Shown piece after piece: positions 17,597 to 26,244 of a DNA stretch of 55,271 nt. This DNA comes from an uncultured Verrucomicrobiae bacterium. GTDB taxonomy: Bacteria; Verrucomicrobiota; Verrucomicrobiia; Limisphaerales; J093. Under the pieces are notes generated by a model. It searched no databases and was not told the DNA's origin. It worked only from the letters and a program-made list of their open reading frames with translations. Each line of letters starts with the position of its first letter. Position 1 is the stretch's first letter. Made by a program: the position numbers and the translations under genes. The stretch spans positions 1-55,271 of the forward strand of contig CALFAV010000086.1 of assembly GCA_937946835.1 (NCBI GenBank), read 5' to 3'.

Positions 17597-18262
17597 TCAA
17601 GTCGCCGGGCCGGAAATTCCCCCGCCCGGAGCATCGCCCGGCTTGCACGCCGAGATCACCGCCCGGGCCAGCTCGGCCACGCCGCGTTTGTGGACGGTGA
17701 CCACCTTCGGATTTCCGGCGGCGTACAGTTCGGTCACCTTGTGCGCGATCTGGGTGCTGCCCCAAATGATGACCCGATCCGCCCAGCGCAGATTCGCCTC
17801 GGCGTCCCGGTGCGTGTGCCGGCGCTCATTGCCCACCAGCCGCAACTCCAACCGGCCCGCGGCCAGCTCTTCCAACTGCCGGTGCGCTTCCGGCGAGCCG
17901 CCCACCACACAGAAACGCCGGAATCCGGCCCGCTGACAGGCCGCGACCATTTGGTCCACCGCGTGGCGGTTGACCGAGCCCCCGCACACCTCGCAGTCCG
18001 CCTGCCGCAACGCCAGGGCCGGCCGCCGCCCGGCCAGAATCTCCGCCGCCCCGGCCTGGCAATCCCCCCGGCCGCAGACCAGCGCGAACCGGGCCCGCAG
18101 AGTTTCGCGCACCCGCTCGATCTTTTGGCGGCTGATGCGTTGCTTGCGGGGGGAGGTCAAGCCGGCCTCTGCGAGCGCCTGTTCCAGGGGTTCCCACGGC
18201 CCGGCGTAACCCAGTTCCCGGAACAATGCCTCCTTGGCAATCGAGTCGTCGGCACCACGCAT
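17597..18262 (-). CDS. DUF2325-like protein of unknown function
   Basis: A 221-aa soluble protein. The N-terminal half is predicted helical. The middle contains a cysteine cluster (GRGDCQAG, then ADCEVCGGS, about residues 72-98) that could bind metal. The C-terminal half looks like the DUF2325 fold: FCVVGGSPEAHRQLEEL, a central H-x-D-A-E segment, then RVIIWGSTQIAHKVTELY and a final VVTVHKRGVAELARAV. Not recognised beyond that. It lies between carB and the divergently transcribed enolase-superfamily gene. Confidence 0.55.
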   Translation of the reverse strand: MRGADDSIAKEALFRELGYAGPWEPLEQALAEAGLTSPRKQRISRQKIERVRETLRARFALVCGRGDCQAGAAEILAGRRPALALRQADCEVCGGSVNRHAVDQMVAACQRAGFRRFCVVGGSPEAHRQLEELAAGRLELRLVGNERRHTHRDAEANLRWADRVIIWGSTQIAHKVTELYAAGNPKVVTVHKRGVAELARAVISACKPGDAPGGGISGPAT

Positions 18263-18400
18263 GGGTGGCCGTTATGCTGCCGGTTTTGCCTCCCGCCGGC
18301 AAGGCGCCGTCTCCGGGGGGCGCTTCCGGTCCTCGACCCGGTCGGGTCGGGCGCTCCGGCTTGCACCTTCGGCGCCTGCGCCCAATGATCCCGCGTCATT

Positions 18401-19528
18401 GTGAAAATCGCCCGGCTGGAAGCCTTCCCACTCCGATATCCGGTCCGCGGCCGGTTCAAGTTTCTCGAAGGACCGCCCGGCACGCCGCCCGGCCGCGCGG
18501 CGGTGCTGGTCAAGGTCACCACCGACACCGGTGCGGTGGGCTGGGGGCAGAGCGTTCCCGTGCCCCGTTGGAGCTATGAAACGCTCGAAACGGTCCTGAG
18601 CACCCTCGAACGTTACCTCGCCCCGGCCGTGATCGGTCTGGACCCGCTGGACCTCGACGCGGTGCACGCCGCCATGAACGCCGCCATTGCGCCCTCCTTC
18701 TCCACCGGCCAGCCCATCGCCAAGGCCGGCGTGGACCTGGCCCTGCACGACCTGGCCGGGCGCCGGTGCGGCGAGCCGGTCTCCCGCGCCTGGAGCCGCT
18801 GCGGGCGCGACCGCCTGACGCTGAGCTGGACGGTGAATCCGACCGCGTTGAACGAGGTGGAGTCCCTGGTGGCCGCCGGGCGCGCGCGCGGTTACCGGCA
18901 CTTCAACGTCAAGGTGGCGCCGGACCCGCGTTTTGACCTCGAACTTTGCCGCCAGGTCCGGCGACTGGCACCCGAGGGCTTTCTCTGGGCCGACGCCAAC
19001 GGTGGCTACGACGAGGCCACCGCTCTGGCCGTGGCGCCGAAGCTGGCCGACCTGGGCGTGGCCGTGCTCGAGCAACCCCTGCCGGCCAACCGCCTCACCG
19101 GCTACCGTCGTCTCAAGCAGCAGGGCGCGCTGCCCATCCTGATGGACGAGGGCGTGGTCTCGCACGTCGAGCTGACCGAGTTCATCGCCCTGGGCCTGCT
19201 GGACGGCGTGGCCCTCAAGCCCGCCCGCTGCGGGGGCCTGAGCGAGGCGCGCCGCCAGATCGAACTGCTCCGCGACCGCGGCCTGCTCTGGCTGGGCAGC
19301 GGCCTGACCGACCCCGACCTGTCCCTGGCCGCCGCGCTGCAACTGTACGCCGCCTACGACCTGGCCACGCCCGCCGCGCTCAACGGCCCGCAGTTCCTCA
19401 ACGGCTCGATTCTTCAAACGCCCCTCGAACCGGTGAACGGCGAGTTGCGCGTGCCCACCGGCCCCGGCCTGGGCGTGGAAGTGGACCCGGAACGGTTGGC
19501 CGCGCTGGCCCTTGGCCGACTGTTTTGA
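18401..19528 (+). CDS. Enolase-superfamily enzyme (mandelate racemase/muconate lactonizing type)
   Basis: A 375-aa member of the enolase superfamily; such enzymes abstract an alpha proton from a carboxylate. The N-terminal capping domain (about 1-120) is followed by the barrel. Metal ligands are visible in the usual order: Asp in WADANGGY, Glu in LEQPLP and Asp in LMDEG. The general-base lysines fit the muconate-lactonizing pattern at FNVKVA and VALKPARCGGL, although the first Lys of the KxK motif is replaced by Asn. The GTG start gives a normal N-terminus (MKIARLEAFPLRYP). Dipeptide epimerase, o-succinylbenzoate synthase or sugar-acid dehydratase cannot be told apart from this sequence. Confidence 0.85.
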   Translation: MKIARLEAFPLRYPVRGRFKFLEGPPGTPPGRAAVLVKVTTDTGAVGWGQSVPVPRWSYETLETVLSTLERYLAPAVIGLDPLDLDAVHAAMNAAIAPSFSTGQPIAKAGVDLALHDLAGRRCGEPVSRAWSRCGRDRLTLSWTVNPTALNEVESLVAAGRARGYRHFNVKVAPDPRFDLELCRQVRRLAPEGFLWADANGGYDEATALAVAPKLADLGVAVLEQPLPANRLTGYRRLKQQGALPILMDEGVVSHVELTEFIALGLLDGVALKPARCGGLSEARRQIELLRDRGLLWLGSGLTDPDLSLAAALQLYAAYDLATPAALNGPQFLNGSILQTPLEPVNGELRVPTGPGLGVEVDPERLAALALGRLF

Positions 19529-19544
19529 CCCCGGGGCCGCAGGC

Positions 19545-22500
19545 TCAACCCCCGGTCCGCGCCGGTGCCCGGGCGCGGGCGCGCTCGGCGGACCGGGGCG
19601 AGGGCCGACCGTCCAGCGCCAGCAGCACCTGCCGGATTTCCCGCAACCGCGCCCGGGGCTCGCGCCGGGTCAGGCGCGGGAACCGGCCGCCGACCTGCAC
19701 CCAGTCACCGTTCCGCTCCAACAGCAGTTTGTCCCCGCGCGTTTCGAGCCGGGTCACGCCGCGGGCGGCGGCCAGGAACTTCAGTGCGCTGACCTCGAGC
19801 AGCAGTTCGGCGCCGCGCGGCAACGGGCCGAAGCGATCGCGCCACTCCGCCCGCAGCGCCTCCAGCTCTTCCGGGGTCGTGCACCCGGCCAGGCGGCGCC
19901 AGGCCTCGATGCGGTGTTCCGGCTCGGGAATGTACGTCTCCGGCAGCCCGGCCACCGGCAACCGCCCGGCCGGCTTGGGCGGCCGGGTCCCGGCCCGCGC
20001 GGGGGCGGGCTTTTCCGCGGCGCCCACGTCGAGGAAATCGAGCCGAACCGCCACCGCGGGCGGGGACCGGAGCGGTTCGCCCTTGAGCGCCCGGATGCTT
20101 TGCTCGAGCAACTGGCAGTACAGGGCGAAGCCCACCGCGGTGATGTGGCCGCTCTGCTCCTTGCCCAGCAGGTTGCCGGCGCCGCGGATTTCCAGGTCGC
20201 GCAGGGCGATCTTGAAGCCGCTGCCCGGGGTGGAGAACTGGCGCACGGCCTGAAGGCGTTTGCGGGCGTCGGCCAGCAGGTCCGCGTGCCGGGGCAGGAG
20301 CAGGTAGGCGTAGGCCTGGTGTTTGTAGCGGCCCACCCGGCCGCGCAACTGGTACAGGTCGCTCAAACCGAAGCGGTCGGCCCGGTCAATCAGGATGGTG
20401 TTGGCATTGGGGATGTCCAGGCCGCTTTCGATGATTGTGGTCGAGAGCAGCACATCGGCCTCGCCCCGCACAAAGCGGGTCATGACCTCCTCCAGTTCGC
20501 CGGCCGGCATCTGGCCATGGCCGACCACCAGCCGGGCTTCGGGCACCAGTTGGCGCAGCCTGGCGGCCACCAGCTCGATGTCGAAGACCCGGTTGTGCAG
20601 GTAAAAGACCTGCCCGCCCCGGGCCAGCTCCCGCCGGATGGCGTCGCGGATGAGGCGTTCATCGTGGGCCGCGACGATGGTCTCGACCGGCAAACGGTCC
20701 TGGGGCGGGGTTTCGATGGTGCTCATGTCCCGCGCGCCGGTCAGGGCCAGGTAGAGCGTGCGGGGGATGGGCGTGGCGGTGAGGGTGAGCACGTCCACCA
20801 GTTCGCGCAGTTGCTTGAGCCGTTCCTTGTGGGTGACGCCGAAGCGCTGTTCCTCGTCCACGACCACCAGCCCCAGGTCCTTGAACTGCACGTCGGCCTG
20901 CAGCAACCGGTGCGTGCCGATGACGATGTCCACTCCGCCGGCGGCCAGGTCCGCGAGCACCCGCGCCTGCGCGCGGCGGGTGCGGAAGCGCGAGAGCAGC
21001 TCCACCCGCACCGGGTAATCGGCCAGGCGCTCGCGGAAGGTGTTCCAGTGCTGCTGGGCCAGCACGGTGGTGGGCACGAGCACCGCCACCTGCTTGCCGG
21101 CCATCACCACCTTGAACGCCGCCCGGAGGGCGACCTCGGTCTTGCCGAACCCCACGTCGCCGCAGATCAATCGGTCCATCGGCCGGGGGGCCTCCAGGTC
21201 GCGCTTGGCCTCGAGGATGGCGCGCCGCTGGTCCGGCGTTTCCTCGTACAGGAAGGCGCTTTCAAACTCCCGCTGCCAGGGGGTGTCCGGCGGGAAGGCA
21301 AACCCCGGGCGGGCGGCCCGCGCGGCCTGCACCCGCAACAGCTCCGCCGCCAGGTCCCGCACGGCCCGCGCGGCGTCCGCCCTGGCCCGGGTCCAGCGGG
21401 TGCCGCCCAGGGGGTTCAACGGCGGCCGCGCCCGGCCCGCGCCCACGTACTTGCTGACCAGGTGGGCCTCGGTGATCGGCACGTACAGTCGCGGCGCGGG
21501 CTGGCCCGGCTCGCGCGGGGCGTACTCGATCACCAGGCACTCGCGCTCCGCCTCCCCCGGTGCGGCTCCGGGCAGGGTCTCCAAACCCTGGTACCGGCCG
21601 ATGCCGTGCTGGAGATGCACCACGTAATCGCCCGGCTCCAGCCGGGTGAAATCCACGTCCAACAGCGAGCGCGCGGCCGCGGCGTGCGGGGACTTGAGCC
21701 GGCGCGGCTGCAGGACCTTGTAGCGGCCGAAGATTTCCGCGTCAGTCACGACCACCAGCCCGGCCGCCGCGCACCAGCAGCCCCGACTCAGCGCGCCCAG
21801 GTGCACCTCCGGCCGGGACGCGGCGGAGGGGGTGTCGCCGGGCGGCCCGTCCAGTCCGTACTCCGTCCAGATTTCCTCGAAGCGTTGCCGCTCGCCGGTG
21901 TTGTTGCAGAACACGTGCACCGCGCAGCCCTGGCGCAACCAGCGGTGAAGCTGGTGGAAGAAGGCCCGGCGTTGCGTGGCGGCCACCTCCGAGTCCGGGG
22001 CGGGCACGTCCAGCGGTCGCCAGATCTCCAGGCTTTCGAAGCGCGGCGTCTCGGGGGTGCCCGCGGCCGGGCTGCCTTCCGCCAGTTCCAGGACCTCGGG
22101 TACGGGGGCGGCTTCGCGCAGCGGCACCAGGGTGAGGCCGCGCGCCCGCCAGCCGGCCAGCAGGTCCGGCCAGGGGACATGAAACGGGTCGTGGGGTGGC
22201 AGGCGTTGGGCGTGCGCGCGCCAGCGGTCTGCCAGGGCCTCGGGCTCGCACAGCACCAGGAGGGTGGACCCGGGCAGGTGGTCGGTGAGCGTGCCGACGG
22301 CGCCCGGGGCGGGACGGCTCGTGTGCTCCGGCTCGGTCGGCTCGACCAGGTGCGCCCGCAAGAACCCCAGTTCCCCCGCCGGGGCGAGGGTGACCTGTTC
22401 GAGCGGCTCGCGGGCCAGTTGCGTCAGCGGGTCGAAGGTGCGCAGCGACTCGAGGGTGTCGCCAAAGAACTCCAGCCGCACCGGCCAGGGGCAATTGAGG

Positions 22501-23240
22501 GGGAACACGTCGAGGATGCCGCCGCGGCGGGCCAGTTCGCCCTTGCTGGTGACCTGGGCTTCGGGCTCGTAACCCTCGGCCTCGAGCCAGGCGACCAGTT
22601 CGTCCGGGGCGCAGCTTTCCCCCCGGCGCAGCACCCGCAGGTGCCGGTCCAGCTCCGCCGGCGCGTAGGTGCGCTGCGTCAACGCCTCCGCCCGGCTGGT
22701 GAGCACCGGGGCCGGGTCACCGGGGTGCCAGCGCCGCAGAGCCGACAGGCACTCGAGTCGCTCGCTCACCACATCGGCGTGCGGCAGTTGGGCCTCGTGG
22801 GGCAGGACCTCCCAGGCGGGGAAAAACAGGAGCGGGCCGGGGGCCGGGCCCGCGGTGCGGGGCGCGAGGCCCAGCCAGGTTTGCAGGTCCTGGTGAAACG
22901 CCTCCTGTTGCTTCGCCTCCGCGGTCACCACCAGCACGGGTCGGTCGGGGAACACCTGGTGCAGGAGCGCCACCAACAAGGGCCACGCGGCCGGGGCTTG
23001 TCCGGTGCCGGCGGCGTCCCGGCCGGCGGCCAGGTCTTCGATCAGACGACGCAGTGCCGGATGCCGGCTCAAGGCGGCCGGCAGCGACGTTTCCGGCGGC
23101 GTGTCCGACGCGTTTTTCAACAGTGACACCTTGGAAGCAGCGCTCCGGAGCGTCAAGCCAGGTACCCCCGAACGCGGGCGGGCGACCGAGGCCGGTTCAG
23201 ATCGGCTCCTCGTCGGAGGGCCGGGGAGCGGTCCCGGCAT
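19545..23240 (-). CDS. mfd: Transcription-repair coupling factor Mfd
   Basis: Large ATP-dependent translocase that removes stalled RNA polymerase from DNA lesions and recruits UvrA. Domains seen in order: UvrB-like N-terminal region (about 80-420), RNA-polymerase-interaction domain (around [30 protein letters not shown]), helicase motor with [16 protein letters not shown] (Walker A), [10 protein letters not shown] (DEEQ box), [12 protein letters not shown] and a second RecA domain ending in QLRGRVGR, then the TRCF C-terminal domain. Two starts are possible: the ATG at 23240, overlapping yacG by 44 bases, or the GTG at 23129 (VSLLKNASD). Residues 1-37 are low complexity, so the shorter form is quite possible. 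Confidence 0.96.
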   Translation of the reverse strand: MPGPLPGPPTRSRSEPASVARPRSGVPGLTLRSAASKVSLLKNASDTPPETSLPAALSRHPALRRLIEDLAAGRDAAGTGQAPAAWPLLVALLHQVFPDRPVLVVTAEAKQQEAFHQDLQTWLGLAPRTAGPAPGPLLFFPAWEVLPHEAQLPHADVVSERLECLSALRRWHPGDPAPVLTSRAEALTQRTYAPAELDRHLRVLRRGESCAPDELVAWLEAEGYEPEAQVTSKGELARRGGILDVFPLNCPWPVRLEFFGDTLESLRTFDPLTQLAREPLEQVTLAPAGELGFLRAHLVEPTEPEHTSRPAPGAVGTLTDHLPGSTLLVLCEPEALADRWRAHAQRLPPHDPFHVPWPDLLAGWRARGLTLVPLREAAPVPEVLELAEGSPAAGTPETPRFESLEIWRPLDVPAPDSEVAATQRRAFFHQLHRWLRQGCAVHVFCNNTGERQRFEEIWTEYGLDGPPGDTPSAASRPEVHLGALSRGCWCAAAGLVVVTDAEIFGRYKVLQPRRLKSPHAAAARSLLDVDFTRLEPGDYVVHLQHGIGRYQGLETLPGAAPGEAERECLVIEYAPREPGQPAPRLYVPITEAHLVSKYVGAGRARPPLNPLGGTRWTRARADAARAVRDLAAELLRVQAARAARPGFAFPPDTPWQREFESAFLYEETPDQRRAILEAKRDLEAPRPMDRLICGDVGFGKTEVALRAAFKVVMAGKQVAVLVPTTVLAQQHWNTFRERLADYPVRVELLSRFRTRRAQARVLADLAAGGVDIVIGTHRLLQADVQFKDLGLVVVDEEQRFGVTHKERLKQLRELVDVLTLTATPIPRTLYLALTGARDMSTIETPPQDRLPVETIVAAHDERLIRDAIRRELARGGQVFYLHNRVFDIELVAARLRQLVPEARLVVGHGQMPAGELEEVMTRFVRGEADVLLSTTIIESGLDIPNANTILIDRADRFGLSDLYQLRGRVGRYKHQAYAYLLLPRHADLLADARKRLQAVRQFSTPGSGFKIALRDLEIRGAGNLLGKEQSGHITAVGFALYCQLLEQSIRALKGEPLRSPPAVAVRLDFLDVGAAEKPAPARAGTRPPKPAGRLPVAGLPETYIPEPEHRIEAWRRLAGCTTPEELEALRAEWRDRFGPLPRGAELLLEVSALKFLAAARGVTRLETRGDKLLLERNGDWVQVGGRFPRLTRREPRARLREIRQVLLALDGRPSPRSAERARARAPARTGG

Positions 23241-23442
23241 CGGTGCCGGCCGGGCTTTCCTCGGCGGCGGCGGCGGCCAGCTTCTCGACCGTGAGGGGCT
23301 CGGAGATGCGATACTCTTCGCCCAGCCAGCGACCCAGGTCCACCAGCTTGCAGCGCTTCGAGCAAAACGGCGCGTAACGGCCTTCCAACCACGGCCCGGT
23401 CTTGTGGCACGTGGGGCAGCGGACCAGCAGGGGCGGGGTCAT
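23197..23442 (-). CDS. yacG: DNA gyrase inhibitor YacG (zinc-binding)
   Basis: A short 81-aa protein with the YacG zinc knuckle: [12 protein letters not shown] and [21 protein letters not shown], giving Cys-X2-Cys and Cys-X3-Cys metal ligands. In Escherichia coli YacG binds GyrB and inhibits gyrase. The C-terminal third is Ala/Glu-rich. Its end overlaps the longer form of Mfd. Confidence 0.9.
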   Translation of the reverse strand: MTPPLLVRCPTCHKTGPWLEGRYAPFCSKRCKLVDLGRWLGEEYRISEPLTVEKLAAAAAEESPAGTDAGTAPRPSDEEPI

Positions 23443-23451
23443 GGCGCGGGC

Positions 23452-23661
23452 TTAGCGGCGGAACAGCCACAGCAACAGGCTGAGCACCACGCTCAGCACC
23501 AGGCAGGTCATCACCGGGAAGTAGAAGCGGAACGAACCGCGTCGCCAGGCGATGTCCCCGGGCAGCAACGTGCCCCCGCGATCGGCCAGCAGCCAGACCA
23601 CCGCGCCCAGCGCGGTGACGAGCAGCCCCGTGATGACCAGAAGCTTGCCCAGCGAGTCCAT
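23452..23661 (-). CDS. DUF2905-family small membrane protein
   Basis: A 69-aa protein with two hydrophobic helices (residues 5-25 and 48-66) flanking a loop LLPGDIAWRRGSFRFYFPV, the hallmark of DUF2905. Function unknown. It ends 9 bases before yacG and probably shares its transcript. Upstream (23662-23882) nothing was recognised. Confidence 0.85.
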   Translation of the reverse strand: MDSLGKLLVITGLLVTALGAVVWLLADRGGTLLPGDIAWRRGSFRFYFPVMTCLVLSVVLSLLLWLFRR

Positions 23662-23882
23662 GAGTGTTCGCGTCAACCTTCCCCGGGCTGACGCCGATGG
23701 GAGATTACCCACCGCGTCGAAAGACGCAATGCCCCCCGCACCGGTGGGTGGACGGTGGGTTCGGGGACTTCCCCGCGCCGATGAGCGGCCAGCGGGCCGG
23801 CAGATTGGCCCTCGGGGCAACCGGTTGAAGACGCCGCGGGGCCGGCCGCGGGCGCGGCGCGGGCGGGGCGTGGCCCGACCGC

Positions 23883-24389
23883 TCAATCGTCCCGGCGGAG
23901 CGGGCCCCAGCCCACGCCCTCCGTCCCGTCCAGCGCCGCCAACAGCGCGTACTCGAAGGCCCCCGCGGCTTCCATCAGGGGCAGGTAGCGGGCGTTTTCG
24001 GGGGTCAGTTTGGGCCGCTGACCGGTATCCGGGTCGGGGCAGCCCAGTTGCAGCCAACTGCCCACCCGGATGTCGTTAAGGACCTGCAACAGCCATTCCA
24101 TTTCCTCGCCGGTGAAGCTGGCGCGCAGACCGTCCCGATGGGGCGCGAAGCGGTGGGTCTCGGCCAGGAAAAGCTCGAGCCGGCGGCGCGCCTCTTGTTT
24201 GAAGTCGGTGAGCGCTTCGTGCAGCAACTGCTGCGCCCCGCTCAGCGCGGGGGTGGCCGTGCCCCGGGTGACCCGGTGGTGCTCGAGGGGCGTGACGGGG
24301 AAGGCGCGGAGCACCTCACAGAACACGTGCTGTTCACGCCGGCCGAAGAGGAACTCGTAGCGGTCGGCCGCGCGGCGGAGCAGTTTCAT
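23883..24389 (-). CDS. DUF2017-like protein coupled to ClpS
   Basis: A 168-aa predicted helical soluble protein. The central SFTGEEMEWLLQVLNDIRVGSW and the final AAGAFEYALLAALDG resemble the DUF2017 family, which in Actinobacteria is typically found next to clpS. Here its ATG overlaps the clpS stop codon by four bases, so the two are probably translationally coupled. Function is unknown; the genomic link suggests a part in ClpS/ClpAP N-degron proteolysis or its regulation (inference). Confidence 0.65.
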   Translation of the reverse strand: MKLLRRAADRYEFLFGRREQHVFCEVLRAFPVTPLEHHRVTRGTATPALSGAQQLLHEALTDFKQEARRRLELFLAETHRFAPHRDGLRASFTGEEMEWLLQVLNDIRVGSWLQLGCPDPDTGQRPKLTPENARYLPLMEAAGAFEYALLAALDGTEGVGWGPLRRDD

Positions 24390-24697
24390 GTGTCGTCCCG
24401 TTCGAGGGTGGCCTGGAGGCCGTAGGCCTGAAGTTTGTGCACGTAAAACTCGGCCCGCTCGAGGCTGGCGCGCTCCAGCACGCTGCGGCCCTTGGTGTGG
24501 ACCTCGAGCATGTGTTGTTCGGCCTTCGGCTTGGGCCAGCCGAACACGACCATGAACACGTGCGTGACGTACACCATGAGGTTGACGGGGTCGTTCCAGC
24601 AGACGACCAGGTAACCCGGCTCACGTCCCCGGAGCGGCGCGGTCTGGTCGCCCGATTCCACCTCGGGACGTTCGACAGGTGCCGCAATTTCAGCCAT
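24386..24697 (-). CDS. clpS: ATP-dependent Clp protease adaptor ClpS
   Basis: N-degron adaptor delivering proteins with destabilising N-termini to ClpA/ClpC. The 103-aa product has the ClpS core: YLVVCWNDPVNLMVYVTHVFMVVFGWPKPKAEQHMLEVHTKG (substrate pocket Asn-Asp and the VH-KG helix), then RAEFYVHKLQAYGLQATLE. A 25-residue variable N-terminus precedes it. The ATG has no ribosome-binding site, and a promoter -10-like TAAGCT ends six bases before it. It is followed by the coupled DUF2017-like gene. Confidence 0.93.
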   Translation of the reverse strand: MAEIAAPVERPEVESGDQTAPLRGREPGYLVVCWNDPVNLMVYVTHVFMVVFGWPKPKAEQHMLEVHTKGRSVLERASLERAEFYVHKLQAYGLQATLERDDT

Positions 24698-24703
24698 GCC
24701 CAG

Positions 24704-24732
24704 AGCTTAGGCGCTTCCGGGGCGGAGTTCAA
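24704..24732 (-). promoter_or_regulatory. Predicted leaderless promoter of clpS
   Basis: On the minus strand TTGAAC (24732-24727) and TAAGCT (24709-24704) are separated by 17 bases. Six bases later comes the clpS ATG, which would place the transcription start at the initiation codon. Confidence 0.5.
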
Positions 24733-24892
24733 TCTTGCCCATGCGGGTGTACCGACGGCGCCCCCGGCCGAGCCGGACCGCTGCGGGCGGGGTTTGTCCG
24801 CCGGCCGGCCCCGCGCTAAAGGCTCGCGGGGGCGGCGCCCGGGTGGCAGGCTGGACGCGACGGCCGCCGCTGGAAAACCGGCCGACCGGCGC

Positions 24893-25897
24893 ATGGAAAC
24901 CGAGTTGTTGCCCACGCACACCCCCGAGCTGTTACGGCGCGCGGTCGCGCGCACGGCCGCCTTGCTCCGGGCCGGAGAAGTGGTGGCCATCCCGACCGAG
25001 ACGGTGTACGGACTGGCCGCCCTGGCGACCTCTGCCGGGGCGGTGCGCCGGCTCTTTGAAGTCAAGGGTCGGCCACCGACCAACCCGGTGATCGTGCACG
25101 TGGCGGACCTGGCGCAGGCGCGCGCCTGCGTGAGCGCCTGGCCCGCGGTGGCGGAGGCGCTGGCCCGGGCGTTCTGGCCCGGGCCGTTGACCCTGGTGCT
25201 GCCGCGCGCGCCGATCATTCCGCCCGAGGTGACAGCGGGCGGGCCCACGGTGGGCATTCGCTGGCCGCGACACCCGTTCGTGCAGGCGCTGCTGCGGGAA
25301 TGCGGCGCCCCGCTGGCCGCTCCCAGCGCCAACCGATCCACGGAGTTGTCGCCAACCCGCCCGGAGCATGTGCTCAAAAGCCTGGGCGGCCGGATTCCGG
25401 CCGTGGTGGACGGCGGCCCTTGTCCGGTGGGGGTGGAATCCACGGTGCTCGACCTGACCGTGGAGCCGCCGCGGATTTTGCGGCCGGGCATGATCCACGC
25501 CGGGGCGCTGGCGGCGGTGCTGGGCGAGGTGCGCTCCACAGAGGCGGACAGCCCGGGGCCGTTGCGCAGCCCGGGTCGGCTGCCCCGGCACTACGCGCCC
25601 CGGGCGCGATTGCTGGTCCGGGCCTGGCGGGACGAGGCGGACCTGCGGCGCCTGGTGGCTGAGGCCGGCGCCGATCCCGAGCGCACTTTCATCGTGGCCC
25701 ATTCGCGGATTCCAACGCCGGGAGACTGGGGCGGGGTGAGCATGGTGCCGCAGGATCCGGAGGCCTTCGCCCGCGCGCTGTATGCGGAATTGCACCGGTG
25801 CGATGAGCACGGCGCGGCAACCATCGTGGTGGAGGCGGTCCCCGAGGGCCCGCAGTGGGCGGCGGTGGCGGACCGGTTGCGCCGGGCGGCGGCCTGA
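24893..25897 (+). CDS. L-threonylcarbamoyladenylate synthase (Sua5/YwlC type)
   Basis: Makes threonylcarbamoyl-AMP from threonine, bicarbonate and ATP for the t6A37 modification of ANN-decoding tRNAs. The YrdC-like domain is clear: VVAIPTETVYGLAA, KGRPPTNPVIVHV, FWPGPLTLVLPR, VGIRWPRHPF and APSANRSTELSPT. The C-terminal extension with the Sua5 linker (GRLPRHYAPRARL) and Sua5 domain shows it is the long form (334 aa) rather than a stand-alone TsaC. The ATG at 24893 places the conserved domain about 15 residues in. The 195-base gap before it holds only the clpS promoter. Confidence 0.94.
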   Translation: METELLPTHTPELLRRAVARTAALLRAGEVVAIPTETVYGLAALATSAGAVRRLFEVKGRPPTNPVIVHVADLAQARACVSAWPAVAEALARAFWPGPLTLVLPRAPIIPPEVTAGGPTVGIRWPRHPFVQALLRECGAPLAAPSANRSTELSPTRPEHVLKSLGGRIPAVVDGGPCPVGVESTVLDLTVEPPRILRPGMIHAGALAAVLGEVRSTEADSPGPLRSPGRLPRHYAPRARLLVRAWRDEADLRRLVAEAGADPERTFIVAHSRIPTPGDWGGVSMVPQDPEAFARALYAELHRCDEHGAATIVVEAVPEGPQWAAVADRLRRAAA

Positions 25898-25950
25898 AGC
25901 CGGTGGGCCGGGCTGGACGGGAGGGGGCGCCGTGGATATGTTGCCTGCCC

Positions 25951-26244
25951 ATGTCGAAGAGCACCAAGGCCGGAGCCGCCGCGGACTCCGGCGAGTTGAG
26001 TTTCAGTGACGCGCTGGCACGCTTGGAGCGCGTGGTGCAGGCCATGGAGTCGGCGGACCTGCCGCTGGAGACGCTCTTGGCCCACTATGAGGAGGGGATC
26101 AAACTGGCCCGGGTGTGCGAAGCGCGGCTGGCGGCGGCGGAGGTGCGCATTCAGCAACTCGAACAGGACCCGACGGGCAAGCTCCAAACCCGGCCGTTTT
26201 CCGCGGCACCCGCCGACACCGCCGATTCGGAGGGAGGTTCCTGA
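25951..26244 (+). CDS. xseB: Exodeoxyribonuclease VII small subunit
   Basis: Small subunit of the single-strand-specific exonuclease VII. The 97-aa protein contains the family helical hairpin: SFSDALARLERVVQAMESADLPLETLLAHYEEGIKLARVCEARLAAAE. The N-terminal 15 residues and Ala/Pro-rich C-terminus are variable. The stop overlaps the dxs start as TGATG. The xseB-dxs arrangement is conserved in many bacteria; xseA is absent from the window. Confidence 0.93.
   Translation: MSKSTKAGAAADSGELSFSDALARLERVVQAMESADLPLETLLAHYEEGIKLARVCEARLAAAEVRIQQLEQDPTGKLQTRPFSAAPADTADSEGGS

Noticed and set aside
17316-17600. carB shortened by a frameshift
   Set aside because: None of the three forward frames downstream resembles the CarB oligomerisation or second synthetase domain, and a terminator-like hairpin follows. 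A natural split fits better.
19512-23126. Very long open frame antisense to mfd (about 1,200 codons), and similar ones opposite dxs and carB
   Set aside because: High-GC coding DNA commonly leaves the antisense frames open. The translations are low-complexity Gly/Arg/Gln/His-rich with no domain, while the mfd strand has full helicase motifs.
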